A stretch of 23,032 bases of DNA from the IMG/VR virus record IMGVR_UViG_3300032053_000552, positions 1-23,032 of that record; one strand, 5' to 3'. Made by a program: the position numbers and the translations under genes. The stretch comes from a virus. Positions 1 through 8,397 of this stretch are shown here, in pieces (the stretch's first letter is position 1; every line of letters starts with the position of its first letter). The notes under the pieces were generated by a model that was not told the DNA's origin, did no database searches, and saw only the letters and a program-made list of their open reading frames with translations.

Positions 1-4
1 GCAA

Positions 5-652
5 GTGACCTTCCTGCAAGGAACCGTCCCGGTAATCACCATGGACTGTTCCATTTCGGAGACCCACGATAGGGATAGCACCCCCACCGAGTTTGAAATA
101 GAGAACGGCCAAACGGTCTCAGACCATATCGTGCTCAAGCCTTTCTCTCTGAAAATCCAAGGGGTGATAAGTGACGCGCCGCTGTTCGGCGTGACCAGTC
201 TTTTGAAATCGGCGGCCACCACGGCGGTAACGGCGAAAGCGAATAACCCCGGGGTTCTCGGGGCCAAGGCGGCGGCCATTGCGGCGCTCCCGCTTTTTTC
301 AGGGCTGTTCAGTCCGTCCTCTACGTCTTACCAAACACTACTAAACTACCAGGCGGCGCGGTTCCCGCTGAACGTCGTTACGTCGCTGCACCTTTACCCA
401 AATATGTGGATAAAGAAAATATCCGTTCCACGTGACGCGAAATCGGGCGGCGCCCTGGTGGTGACACTGGACCTGGTGCAGCTTACCCTCGTGCTCCCGA
501 CGTCAGTTAACATTGCTCAATTCGCGGTGGCAGACCTGGCCGCCAGCGCTGCGAATAAAGGCGCTCAGCAAGCCACCGCTGCCAGCGAGGGCGCCGCCAT
601 AGTCAAGGCGGGCTTTATCGCTGGTGGCGCTGTAGTTGGAGGGGGCGAGTAA
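5..652 (+). CDS. Dit-like phage baseplate/tail protein
   Basis: The product (215 residues from the first available GTG) probably forms the ring connecting the tail tube to the baseplate. The N-terminal third has the pattern of the Dit-like phage tail protein domain: a polar acidic segment (SISETHDRDSTPTEFEIENG, residues about 17-36), then 'VSDHI.LKPFSLKIQGVISDAPL'-type strands. This matches the 'E.TVEDGA.ISDHV..KP..L.L.G..SD.P' signature known for the family. The middle is Ala-rich, and the end returns to beta-type sequence followed by an Ala/Gly-rich tail. Only four bases precede the start, so the true start may lie outside the window. The stop overlaps the next ATG by one base (TAATG), suggesting translational coupling. 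Its place just before the plug, hub and spike genes supports the role. The family assignment is by pattern recognition, not a search. Confidence 0.75.
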   Translation: MTFLQGTVPVITMDCSISETHDRDSTPTEFEIENGQTVSDHIVLKPFSLKIQGVISDAPLFGVTSLLKSAATTAVTAKANNPGVLGAKAAAIAALPLFSGLFSPSSTSYQTLLNYQAARFPLNVVTSLHLYPNMWIKKISVPRDAKSGGALVVTLDLVQLTLVLPTSVNIAQFAVADLAASAANKGAQQATAASEGAAIVKAGFIAGGAVVGGGE

Positions 653-1023
653 TGGCCGGACCAAATGTGAACCTGCCGGACGGCACGGAGCTGGTGACTA
701 TCCCGGTGGGGAATGACGTGCCCTGGTATTTCTTTACCATTGGGCTCTCAGGCGTTCAGTATTTGCTGACGTTCCGCTTTAACGTCCGTATGCAGCGCTG
801 GCTCCTGGACATTGCGGACGCTCTTGGCGTCCCTATCCTGTCATCGCTGCCGTTACTGCTCGGGCAAAGCCTGACGGGCCGCTTTAAAGGTCTGGCGGGC
901 GTGCCGGTGGGGGACTTTTACGTGTTTGACGATACGAGCCCGGGTCAGGGAAACCAGCCGACGCGCTACAGTTTCGGCACCACCCACTCCCTTTGGTATA
1001 GTGACCCTCTAGCCGTCACTTAA
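652..1023 (+). CDS. baseplate plug protein (Pam3 gp18-like)
   Basis: This 123-residue protein resembles the 'cyanophage baseplate Pam3 plug gp18' domain family. Seen in the sequence are an N-terminal strand segment (ELVTIPVGNDVPWYFFTIGL), a FRFNVRMQRWLLDIADALGVPI core typical of the family (hydrophobic, aromatic strand followed by 'W.LDI.D..G.PI'), and a 'G.PVGDFYVFDDTSPG' strand near residues 80-96. In the family the protein sits in the baseplate centre near the hub. Start: ATG overlapping the upstream TAA by one base. An 11-nt gap with a GCGAGG ribosome site separates it from the hub gene. Size matches usual members (roughly 100-130 residues). Confidence 0.72.
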   Translation: MAGPNVNLPDGTELVTIPVGNDVPWYFFTIGLSGVQYLLTFRFNVRMQRWLLDIADALGVPILSSLPLLLGQSLTGRFKGLAGVPVGDFYVFDDTSPGQGNQPTRYSFGTTHSLWYSDPLAVT

Positions 1024-1034
1024 AGCGAGGCACC

Positions 1035-1979
1035 TTGGCCGGTTTCGACGTATTGACGCAAGGAATTACCCCGGTCCCGGACCTGGTGGAAGTGGGCTTG
1101 CCTCCGCCGGACACCGTGGGGCTGGGCTACCTTGCGGGCATTCTCGCCGGCACCGCCAACTGGAACCGGACGTGGGTGGTGTCCATTGCCGGCGCCTCCC
1201 CGGGTCCACCGCTGCCGCCGTTCAATTCCCTACGGACAGTCTTTGATATTGAAAAGACCCCTTACCCGCTGGCGAATAAAGCAAAAATACAGCTCTACAA
1301 TTTGAGTGACCTGTCACGGGCTCGCTACTTTAAAGGCAACCTCATAAGCCTGGCCGTGGGTTATTCGGTGCCTATTCCGGTTTTCACCAACGGGGCTATC
1401 CGGCGCGTCTCGCACGAGCGCAAAGGGCCAGACATTATCACCACCTTTGAATGTGCGGAGGGGGAGCGGGAGCTACGCAATAGCGTGTGTAACCTCGCCT
1501 ATCCTGCCGGCACCAACGTAGCCACGGTGGTGGCCCAAATGATTCTGCTCATGGGCTTAGTGCAAGGGCCGACTATCGGTTTACTCCCGCTGGTCTACAG
1601 TAGCGGCGTAGTGTTTGCCGGCAAATGTAGCGATATTCTTACCAAGCTGCTTAAGACGCAAAATCTGACCTGGTCCGTTCAGAATGGTTTCTTTGTGCAG
1701 ATTGCCCCACCCGGAACGCCAACCAACCCAACACCGATTCTAGTCACGGCGGGAACCGGTCTGATTGGCGCTCCAAACCTGGGTCTAGGTGGCGGCGGGG
1801 ATAACGTGCTGACATTTACCAGTCTGATCCGGCCGGGGCTCGTGCCCGGTGCTATTGTTTCGGTGGTGAGCCGGTTCCTAACTATGGGCGGCACCTTAAA
1901 AACCGTCAAGCTGGACGGGGACACCCACGGCAGCAAGTGGACCGCGAAATGCGAATGCGTTCCGGTCTCGCCAGCATAG
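1035..1979 (+). CDS. putative baseplate hub protein
   Basis: A 314-residue protein placed between the plug and the spike genes, where the gp27/gpD-type hub is expected. The sequence alternates hydrophobic beta segments: W..TWVVSIAG, a 'FDIEKTPYPLANKAKIQLYN' strand at about residues 68-88 (common in hub proteins: '..F.I.K......N.A.I.IYNL'), and then 'VGY.....VFTNGAIRRVSHERKGPDIITTFEC' near 110-140. This is the 'G....F.G.I.......G.D..T..E..D' pattern of hub domains. The 'PNLGLGGGGDNVLTFTSLI.PGLVPGAIVSV' region near 245-280 fits the hub C-terminal barrel. Start chosen: TTG at 1035, five bases after a GCGAGG ribosome site, since no ATG lies upstream in frame. No frameshift seen. Inferred from position and pattern. 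Confidence 0.65.
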   Translation: MAGFDVLTQGITPVPDLVEVGLPPPDTVGLGYLAGILAGTANWNRTWVVSIAGASPGPPLPPFNSLRTVFDIEKTPYPLANKAKIQLYNLSDLSRARYFKGNLISLAVGYSVPIPVFTNGAIRRVSHERKGPDIITTFECAEGERELRNSVCNLAYPAGTNVATVVAQMILLMGLVQGPTIGLLPLVYSSGVVFAGKCSDILTKLLKTQNLTWSVQNGFFVQIAPPGTPTNPTPILVTAGTGLIGAPNLGLGGGGDNVLTFTSLIRPGLVPGAIVSVVSRFLTMGGTLKTVKLDGDTHGSKWTAKCECVPVSPA

Positions 1980-1988
1980 AGAGCAACC

Positions 1989-2735
1989 ATGGTCCAAGGC
2001 GTCTTTGATAACGATTATACCCCCACACTCCTGTCCGAGGACGGGCAGACGCCGACGCTATCCACCGTCATCATGAAAGCGATAGAGGCGGCGCTGCTCG
2101 AAACCCATACCTGGCTGCCAGCGCTGGTGGTGGCGGTGCGACCTACCGGCCAGGTGGACCTGCAACCGCTCTTGCTCCGCCGCTACAAAACGCTGCCGGC
2201 GCCCGTGCCGCTGCCGATTATCCAAAACTGTCTGGTGGTCCAGCCACGCGGCACGCTCTACGGAATAAAGCTGCCGGTCCAAATCGGGGACACGGGCGTG
2301 GCGCTTTTCTGTGAGCGGAGCCTGGACAAATGGAGCCTTTCGGGTGGTGCCGTGGACCCCATGGACGTCCGCCACCATGACCTGTCAGACGCGGTTTTTG
2401 TCCCCGGGCTCTACCCGCTGAGCCAGCCCGTCCCGCCGCCTGTCGGCGCTGATCCGACCACGCTGGTGGTCTATAACGGCGTGGCCCAGCTTTGGTTGGG
2501 GGCTCAGGGCGGCTTTAAGATGACCAACGGTCCGGCCGAGCTAATGACGCTGCTCGGTCAGCTCACGGCTCAGCTCACCACCCTGGTCACCACCCTGGTC
2601 ACCGCTCCGCTCCAGCTCACCACCACGCCGGGAAATCCGACGTCCCCCAACCCGGCCAACGTCGCGCTGTTTGCGCCCGTGCTGACCCAGCTTACGCTGA
2701 TTCAAACCGCCCTAACGACACTGACGGGAGTATAG
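1989..2735 (+). CDS. baseplate central spike, Gp138 N-terminal domain-like
   Basis: This 248-residue protein looks like the membrane-piercing spike. Residues about 40-150 follow the Gp138 N-terminal (OB-fold) pattern: 'LPALVVAVRPTGQVDLQPLL', then 'IQNCLVVQPRGTLYGIKLPV..GDTGVALFCERSLDKW', and 'VDPMDVRHHDLSDAVFVPGLYP'. The last segment is very typical of the family ('..RRHDLSDAVFVPG..P'). The C-terminal part is Thr/Leu-rich (LTTLVTTLVTAPLQLTTTP), probably a thin trimeric region. It lacks an obvious His-rich metal-binding apex. Start ATG at 1989, nine bases after the hub stop; a GTG two bases after the stop begins the wedge gene. Confidence 0.8.
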   Translation: MVQGVFDNDYTPTLLSEDGQTPTLSTVIMKAIEAALLETHTWLPALVVAVRPTGQVDLQPLLLRRYKTLPAPVPLPIIQNCLVVQPRGTLYGIKLPVQIGDTGVALFCERSLDKWSLSGGAVDPMDVRHHDLSDAVFVPGLYPLSQPVPPPVGADPTTLVVYNGVAQLWLGAQGGFKMTNGPAELMTLLGQLTAQLTTLVTTLVTAPLQLTTTPGNPTSPNPANVALFAPVLTQLTLIQTALTTLTGV

Positions 2736-2737
2736 CC

Positions 2738-3124
2738 GTGACCGATATAGCCCTGGACCTTAACCCGCTATCCCCCACCTACCGGGACGTCCTGATTGCC
2801 AACGGTGACCTGGTGCTAGTCGATAAAGGGCCAGCGATACTCCAGCACATACTCCAGCGGCTCAGCACGTTCCTTGGGGAGTGGTTCCTAGATAACACCA
2901 TAGGCATTCCATACTTTCAACAGGTGTTGGTAAAAACGCCTAACCAGGCTACTATTGACGCTATCTTTATCAATGCCATTTTGAACGTCCCCGGTGTTAC
3001 TCAGCTTACAAAATATGGGTTCAAGGCGGAATTTACGTCACGGACTTTAAGGCTGTCTTTCACAGCTCAGACCACAGCCGGAATTGTCAACTACGCGGGA
3101 CTGATTGAACCGTTAAAGGGGTAG
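2738..3124 (+). CDS. baseplate wedge protein, gp25/gpW/XkdS-like (DUF2634-type)
   Basis: A 128-residue protein with the lysozyme-like gp25 wedge fold pattern. It has 'YRDVLIANGDLVLVDKGPAI' (residues 15-34), then 'LQHILQRLSTFLGEWFLDN' (35-53) and 'GIPYFQQVLVK' (55-65). The helix-turn 'A..Q...RL.TFLGEWFLD...G.PYFQ' is the hallmark of the phage baseplate W/XkdS family. In contractile tails this protein joins the J-like subunit to form the wedge. The start is GTG at 2738, three bases after the spike stop; no better start exists. The family length (110-140 residues) fits. Immediately followed by the J-like gene, as is standard. Confidence 0.82.
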   Translation: MTDIALDLNPLSPTYRDVLIANGDLVLVDKGPAILQHILQRLSTFLGEWFLDNTIGIPYFQQVLVKTPNQATIDAIFINAILNVPGVTQLTKYGFKAEFTSRTLRLSFTAQTTAGIVNYAGLIEPLKG

Positions 3125-3128
3125 AGAC

Positions 3129-5798
3129 GTGGCAACACAATACGGTATCACCACCACCGGCTTTGTCGTTAAGCAGCAAGCGGTCATCAAAGACGAGACC
3201 CAAATAGCGTTGCAAGGCGCCCTTGGTTTCAATATCAACCTGCTCCCCGAGGCGGTTTTCGGCCAGCTCGTGGGCGTGTTCTCTGAGCGGGAGGCGCTAC
3301 TGTGGCAGCTTGCGGAGGCGGTTTACACGTCGCAATATCCGTCCGGCGCCGAAGGCGCCTCGGTGGACAATATCCTGGCGCTGAACAATCTTCGGCGTCT
3401 CCCCGCCCGCGCCACCGCCACGGCGCCCACGAGCACCGTAGGGACGCCCGGCTTGGTGCTCAAGGGCACCCCCGGGACGGTGATTCTGGCTGGCGCCATT
3501 ATTTCCGTGAGTGGTAACACCTCGCTACAGTTTACGCTGGACGAGGACGTAACGATTCTACCCGCTGTAAACGCGGTGCAGCTCGTCTCCCTCTTCGGGG
3601 GCTCCCCGTCACAGGGTGCCTTTACGCTCCAAATCGTAGACCCGGCCGGGAACGCGCTCACCACCCCCACGATTCAGTGGAACGCCACGGCTACCACCAC
3701 TTTGATTTCCTGGGCTACCACCCCCTCGTCCGGCGCCTTTGTGCTGGGTATCGGCGGCTTGCTCACCGCGTCCCTGGCCTCTAACGCCAGCGCCGCAGCG
3801 GTCCAGACAGCCATTCAGGCGCTCGCCGGCTACGGCGCCGTGACGGTGACCGGCAGCATTGCGGCCGGGCTCGTCATCAATTGGGGCGCCGTCTCCCAGC
3901 CGGTGGTCACCATGAACGCCACTAAGGTGGCGTTTAGCGCGGACCCGACAGGTAGCACCTTTCAGATTTCTCTCAATGGCACCAACGCCGCAGCGGTGGC
4001 CTATAACGCCAGCGCGGCCACCCTCCAGGCGGCGCTCAGGGTCATCGCCGGCTATGAGTATGTAGTGGTGACCGGCGCCGCGACACTCGCCAGCGGGTTC
4101 TTTATCAATTGGGGGTGGGCCACCCCCGCCACCGTGGCGATTGTCGCCAACCCAAGCGGCGCCACGCTGTCCGTGGTCCAGACCAATACACTTAACCACC
4201 CGGTGACGCTGCTTAACTCGATTCAAGCGGCGGTCAATACCCTTTACGACAAATTCACCGGGTTCTATCCCTATACGGATGTGGTGGTGGGCGGCTCGCT
4301 GGCCGCCGCGCTGCTCACCGTCACCTTTGGGTCCGGGACGGTGGTGGCGGGTCAACCGGTGAGCGCCGCACAGCCGCAGGCGCTTTTTACCGCGCCCACC
4401 AATACGCTCCAAAACGGCACCGTGGTCATCAATTTGAACGCGTCCACGTCGGCAGTGGGTGCGCCCGCCGAGGGCGTCGGTTCGGCCACCGCGACGGTCA
4501 CCGGGCCGAACTATGTCCCGGCCGGGTTCCTGTCGGTCATCGGCTCCCCGCAAGCCGGGTGGACGTCGGTGACCAACCCGCTGGACTGTATCACCGGCGC
4601 CCTCGTGGAGACGGACCAGCAAGCGCTGACGCGGCGTTCTACGCTGCTCGCGGCGGCGGCTAACGGGCCGCTGCAAGCTATCGCGGAAAAGGTGGGCAAG
4701 GTCACCAACGTGGTCCAGGCTATCGGCTTTGAAAACGTCTCACTGGCCGCTGACCAAACGGTGTCTTTTGCTCCGGTGCCCACCGCCGGCTCTTTCACCA
4801 TGACCTTTATCGGCCCGTCCGGGGCGCCGCTGACCACCGCCGCGATTCTTTGGAACGCGTTGGCTAACATTCAGGTGGTGACCTTTAGTGCCGTGCCGCC
4901 GTCTGGGACGTTCACGCTGACTTTCGGCGCCTACACCACCGGGGCTATCGCCTATAACACTACGGCGTCCGGGGTCCAGGCGGCGGTCCGGCTACTTCCG
5001 GGCTATGAAACGACTATCGTCACCGGGTCCTTTACCCTCGGATTCAATATCGCGGTGGGGCACCACCCCCACCTCCCGGTGAGCGCGACTAACAGCCTGG
5101 GCGGCGGCGTCACTATCGCCACTATCCCGTCCGTCCAGTCCCGTATCAATGAGCTGACCCCGTATTACCTGGCCACGGTCATCGGCAGTTTCGGCGCCGG
5201 ATTTCAGGTGGCCTTTAACGGCTCGGCGGGTAGTCAGCCGCAAACGCTTATCACCACCGTTAACGGACTGACCACCACCCTGACGATTACCACCACCTTT
5301 GGCCGGCCGGGTAAATCGTTTGAAATCATCGTAAACGATAACAACGGCCAAGCCGATGACGCGGCTATAGCCCAGGCTATCTTTGACGCCAAGCCGGCGG
5401 GCATTCAGTCTTACGGCAACGTCACCGTGATTATCACGGACAGCTTTGGCAATCCCCACTCCATTTCATTCTCGCGGCCGGCACAGGTCACTATCTACAT
5501 GGTGGTCACGCTGACCACCGACCTGACCACGGCAGCGGCGCCGAGTTTCAACCCCGCCTCTATCATTACGATTCAAGAGGAATTGGTGGCAATCGGGGAC
5601 GCGTTCCTCATTGGCGGAACCATTATCGGGTTCGGCTCCGGTGGTCTGATTGGTGCCTTTAACAACGTGCCGGGTATCAATACTTACACGCTGTCTTTCG
5701 GCACGGCGCCCAACCCCACCGGCAACACCAATATCCAATTGCTCCCGGAACAGGTGGCTGATTTTCAGACATTCAATATTATCGTCAGCTACACTTAA
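3129..5798 (+). CDS. baseplate J-like (gp47-type) wedge protein with repeat insertions
   Basis: The product (889 residues, GTG start at 3129) is the main wedge protein. It is over twice the usual 350-450 residues of J-like proteins. The N-terminus is typical: 'YGITTTGFVVK' and then 'YPSGAEGASVDNILALNNLR' near 70-90, which matches the J family 'P..A.G..LD.LA.L.GI.R' motif. J-type sequence also returns at 485-530 ('ETDQQALTRRSTLL', 'GPLQAIAEKVGKVTNV') and at the C-terminus. Between these lie inserted beta-sandwich-type repeats. One copy set lies at about 3612-4110 and a second at about 4786-5040, each opening with 'F.......G..LTT..I.WNA' and followed by 'SG.F.L.....T..IAYN..A..VQAA...L.GY...VTG'. 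This motif recurs in large surface proteins. The insertions probably extend outward and may bind host surfaces or stabilise fibres. Confidence 0.85.
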   Translation: MATQYGITTTGFVVKQQAVIKDETQIALQGALGFNINLLPEAVFGQLVGVFSEREALLWQLAEAVYTSQYPSGAEGASVDNILALNNLRRLPARATATAPTSTVGTPGLVLKGTPGTVILAGAIISVSGNTSLQFTLDEDVTILPAVNAVQLVSLFGGSPSQGAFTLQIVDPAGNALTTPTIQWNATATTTLISWATTPSSGAFVLGIGGLLTASLASNASAAAVQTAIQALAGYGAVTVTGSIAAGLVINWGAVSQPVVTMNATKVAFSADPTGSTFQISLNGTNAAAVAYNASAATLQAALRVIAGYEYVVVTGAATLASGFFINWGWATPATVAIVANPSGATLSVVQTNTLNHPVTLLNSIQAAVNTLYDKFTGFYPYTDVVVGGSLAAALLTVTFGSGTVVAGQPVSAAQPQALFTAPTNTLQNGTVVINLNASTSAVGAPAEGVGSATATVTGPNYVPAGFLSVIGSPQAGWTSVTNPLDCITGALVETDQQALTRRSTLLAAAANGPLQAIAEKVGKVTNVVQAIGFENVSLAADQTVSFAPVPTAGSFTMTFIGPSGAPLTTAAILWNALANIQVVTFSAVPPSGTFTLTFGAYTTGAIAYNTTASGVQAAVRLLPGYETTIVTGSFTLGFNIAVGHHPHLPVSATNSLGGGVTIATIPSVQSRINELTPYYLATVIGSFGAGFQVAFNGSAGSQPQTLITTVNGLTTTLTITTTFGRPGKSFEIIVNDNNGQADDAAIAQAIFDAKPAGIQSYGNVTVIITDSFGNPHSISFSRPAQVTIYMVVTLTTDLTTAAAPSFNPASIITIQEELVAIGDAFLIGGTIIGFGSGGLIGAFNNVPGINTYTLSFGTAPNPTGNTNIQLLPEQVADFQTFNIIVSYT

Positions 5799-5812
5799 GC
5801 GAGGGCCGCCGC

Positions 5813-6502
5813 GTGTTAGCCACCAGGATTAATGACCACGTCAGCGCCGCGCTTGAGCGGTTTATGCAGCAATATGAAGACGTGGCCCTGACCTATACGC
5901 TGACCCTCCATGACGGGTCAACGTTGGCGGTTTCGGCTATCGGCGCCATTCTCGCCACGCAGGTGGACGAGGCACAAGAGCTAGAGGACGCTATCTACGC
6001 GCTGGACCATGGGCGCCAGTTTTTCGATGGCGTCACGTTCCCCGCCAGCGGTGCCCAGCTTGACGGCATTGGCGAGCTGGTGGGTATCGCCCGCAACGGG
6101 CTTACCGACGCTGAATATCTGATTTTCATTCTCGGCACCATTGCCGAGAACAATTCGGATACCACCGTGGCGGCTATCGTCAATATTGCAAGCCTACTAT
6201 TTCAAGTGACGGTGGGTCTACTCGCCTACGAAATGCCGCCCGCTGAGTTTAACCTACAGTTCCCGGACACCACGCCGTTGCAGGCTTACCTATGGCCGGT
6301 AGCTGCCAATATCATACATAACGCGCTCGGTGCGGGAATCAGCCTCGGGTTCATTTCGCTTTACCCGGCGGCCACCCCCACCAGTCCGTTCCGCTTTTCG
6401 TCCGTCAGCACGCCGTCACCTGGTGGCGGCTTTAGCAGCATAGCCCAACCAACGGTGGGCGGCGGCTTTGCCCGAAATATTTACCACAGCGTGGGAGTGT
6501 AA
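5813..6502 (+). CDS. DUF2612-like tail protein
   Basis: A 229-residue protein directly after the J-like wedge. This is where gpI/DUF2612 proteins that link baseplate to fibre are found. The N-terminal half is helical and acidic ('ILATQVDEAQELEDAIYALD'), followed by 'GAQLDGIGELVGIARNGLTD', 'AEYLIFILGTIAENNSDTTV' and 'AAIVNIASLLF'. The 'A.G.QLD.IG..VG..R.G..D..Y...I...I..N.S..T....I' run is the diagnostic DUF2612 pattern. The C-terminus is Gly/Ser/Pro-rich with 'FRFSSVSTPSPGGGF' and 'GGGFARNIY'. Start GTG at 5813, after a GCGAGG ribosome site and 14 bases past the J stop. Family function is not proven; a structural adaptor role is inferred. Confidence 0.75.
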   Translation: MLATRINDHVSAALERFMQQYEDVALTYTLTLHDGSTLAVSAIGAILATQVDEAQELEDAIYALDHGRQFFDGVTFPASGAQLDGIGELVGIARNGLTDAEYLIFILGTIAENNSDTTVAAIVNIASLLFQVTVGLLAYEMPPAEFNLQFPDTTPLQAYLWPVAANIIHNALGAGISLGFISLYPAATPTSPFRFSSVSTPSPGGGFSSIAQPTVGGGFARNIYHSVGV

Positions 6503-6504
6503 TC

Positions 6505-7395
6505 ATGGTGGCGAAACCGGGGAACCATTTGGATTGGGTGCCATCAGGGCTCTCCACATATATCCAACCGCCGACAGTGGGTCAGCAAGCAACGGGTTGG
6601 GTGTTCGGCCAGGCGCCGCCGTTTGAGTATATGAATTGGCTCTTTTATTACACGGACCAGTGGATACAATATTTTGACCAGGTGTTGACGCCCGGCGCTG
6701 CCGGTCTTACCGCTAACCCGGTGGTGCTTATCACCACGGGTACTATCACACTTAACTCAGACCAGGTCACGGGTCTGGCGGCCACCACCGATATCCAACC
6801 GGGGCAGGTGGTGACGGGCACCGGCATTGCAGCCAATACGCTGGTCCAGGCTATCAATGGGACCACGGTGCAGCTTTCAAAAGTAGCCACCGCTACGCTT
6901 GCCGTGGACCCGCTGACGTTCTCTCACCAGTTTGCTACCGGCGGGAACATTCAGCGCCAGCTAGACCAGCTTGACGCGGCTATTAACATCAATCGCGCCT
7001 ATGACATTGTGGTGGGTAGCGGTCCCGGCTCTACTCACACCACCTTGGCGGAGGCGGTGGCAGACGCCAACTACGGCACCAACCAGCGCGTCCTGATTAC
7101 GGCGAGCGCCACGCCCGCCTCCACCATTGTCCTATCCAAAGCCGGCTGGCGTATCACCATGGCGCCGGGTGTGTCGTATACGGCGGGTGCGGCCACGGGT
7201 ATCCAAATCAGCGCCAACGCCGTGGAGCTATATAACTGGCGCATGGTGGGCTACACCACCGCCGTCCAGTTTTTGATTGGTGGCACCTACGGACGGGTCA
7301 TGACCACCTGGTTTAACACCTGCACCACGGAAATTGACGATTCAGCGGCGCCGGCCGGTAAAAAGCCCGTGACACTGGCAAACATAACCGAGTAA
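6505..7395 (+). CDS. tail fibre / tailspike-type protein
   Basis: This 296-residue protein starts two bases after the DUF2612 gene (ATG at 6505; GGGAG ribosome site at about 6493). Residues 35-60 'VFGQAPPFEYMNWLFYYTDQ' followed by WIQYFDQVL match the N-terminal anchor found in many phage fibres ('G...PP.EYFNW......WIQYLD'). A middle Thr/Val-rich part (75-140) looks like a small beta domain ('DIQPGQVVTGTGIAANTLVQ'). From about 175 the sequence has 'HTTLAEAVADANYGTNQRVLI' and alternating beta segments ('GWRITMAPGVSYTAGAATGI') like short pectin-lyase-type beta-helix rungs. It likely binds the host surface or anchors a larger fibre. No catalytic residues were identified. Confidence 0.65.
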   Translation: MVAKPGNHLDWVPSGLSTYIQPPTVGQQATGWVFGQAPPFEYMNWLFYYTDQWIQYFDQVLTPGAAGLTANPVVLITTGTITLNSDQVTGLAATTDIQPGQVVTGTGIAANTLVQAINGTTVQLSKVATATLAVDPLTFSHQFATGGNIQRQLDQLDAAININRAYDIVVGSGPGSTHTTLAEAVADANYGTNQRVLITASATPASTIVLSKAGWRITMAPGVSYTAGAATGIQISANAVELYNWRMVGYTTAVQFLIGGTYGRVMTTWFNTCTTEIDDSAAPAGKKPVTLANITE

Positions 7396-7407
7396 GAAAG
7401 GGGTTCT

Positions 7408-8382
7408 ATGCAAAAGGGTTTGAAAAAATGGACGTTGGTGGCCCTCGCTACGGGGCTCGCGGCGGGCGTAGCCTTTTCCGCCGCGTCCTCTGACCGGCTT
7501 AAAGACACCGTCATCATTGGTCAGGGGAACGCCACCAATAAAACGGTGACCTTTGACATTGGCGCGGGTGCCTCCAACCCCAACCTGTCTATCCTGGCAG
7601 GCACCAGCGTCATGAGCCTGATTCCGCCCTCGGGCGGTAGTATCGGCATGGGGTCCACCGCCCCCGCGTCTTTCCTTGACGTTAAAGGCGGTCCGATCAC
7701 CGTAGGCATTACGTCGGCCATTCTGGGGGAAACCTACCTACTCGGGCGGACGCCCACCGCTGGCGAGGCGTTGCCTACTTTTTTCGCCAAGGTGACGGAC
7801 GGCTCGCCGGTTATCGGTTTCGGACTTAAAGCGGGAACGTCTGGGGGCTCGCCGTACCTGTCGTCCACCGCGCAAAACTTAGTCCGGTCCTACCTGGAAA
7901 TAACGGCGGCGGGGAATCTAAGGTTTGGTAGCGCGATTGCCCAGACCACCGCTATCGGTGCCGCCGTCACCAACACGGTCAACCTAATGTCCATGGGGGC
8001 TGGCGGTCTCAGCATTATTGGCCCGATTTCTCAAGCGGCCAGTGGTAGCAGCGGCGGCGCATTTCTAGCGGGGACCGGCGGCAATACCCCTTTTGCTTGC
8101 ACCTCCCGGGTTGGCCAAAACGTCAATAGCGGGTGCTCCACCGCCGCTATCGGTTGCACCACCTCGGGTATTGCTATTTCGGGTGGCTGCCGAATTGCTG
8201 GCGCCGCTAACTTGACTCAGGGATACCCCGCCACCAGCGTGGGGACGTCCACCGCTGCGAATTGCACCAACGCCGGGGGCTCGTCCCCGCTGACCACTGG
8301 TGGCACCGCTCAAGGTTGGGTCTGCAATGCCTCTAGCGGCGCGGTGGACGTATTCGCTTATGTAACGTGCTGTAGCCTTTAA
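7408..8382 (+). CDS. fibre-like protein with signal peptide and Cys-rich C-terminus
   Basis: A 324-residue protein with an ATG after a strong AAGGGG ribosome site. The N-terminus 'MQKGLKKWTLVALATGLAAG' continuing VAFSAAS has a basic start, hydrophobic core and small residues near 22-28, as in a Sec signal peptide. The body is Gly/Thr/Ser-rich beta sequence ('GNATNKTVTFDIGAGASNPN', 'GGSIGMGSTAPASFLDVKGG') as in fibres of the 'TF.....G.GT..P...LD' kind. The last 100 residues contain ten Cys, in 'FACTSRVGQNVNSGCSTAAI', 'GCTTSG', 'GGCRIAG', 'AANCTNAGG', 'GWVCNASSG' and a terminal CC. This suggests disulphides, which would fit export to an oxidising compartment. Its position among tail genes suggests a fibre or receptor-binding role, but a secreted or host-surface role is possible. 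Family not recognised. Confidence 0.6.
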   Translation: MQKGLKKWTLVALATGLAAGVAFSAASSDRLKDTVIIGQGNATNKTVTFDIGAGASNPNLSILAGTSVMSLIPPSGGSIGMGSTAPASFLDVKGGPITVGITSAILGETYLLGRTPTAGEALPTFFAKVTDGSPVIGFGLKAGTSGGSPYLSSTAQNLVRSYLEITAAGNLRFGSAIAQTTAIGAAVTNTVNLMSMGAGGLSIIGPISQAASGSSGGAFLAGTGGNTPFACTSRVGQNVNSGCSTAAIGCTTSGIAISGGCRIAGAANLTQGYPATSVGTSTAANCTNAGGSSPLTTGGTAQGWVCNASSGAVDVFAYVTCCSL

Positions 8383-8397
8383 CGGAGACTTTAGAGC

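Noticed and set aside
3609-4676. Long minus-strand ORF (355 residues) inside the J-like gene
   Set aside because: The product is rich in Arg, Gly and His with no family resemblance. It arises from GC-rich third positions of the real plus-strand gene.
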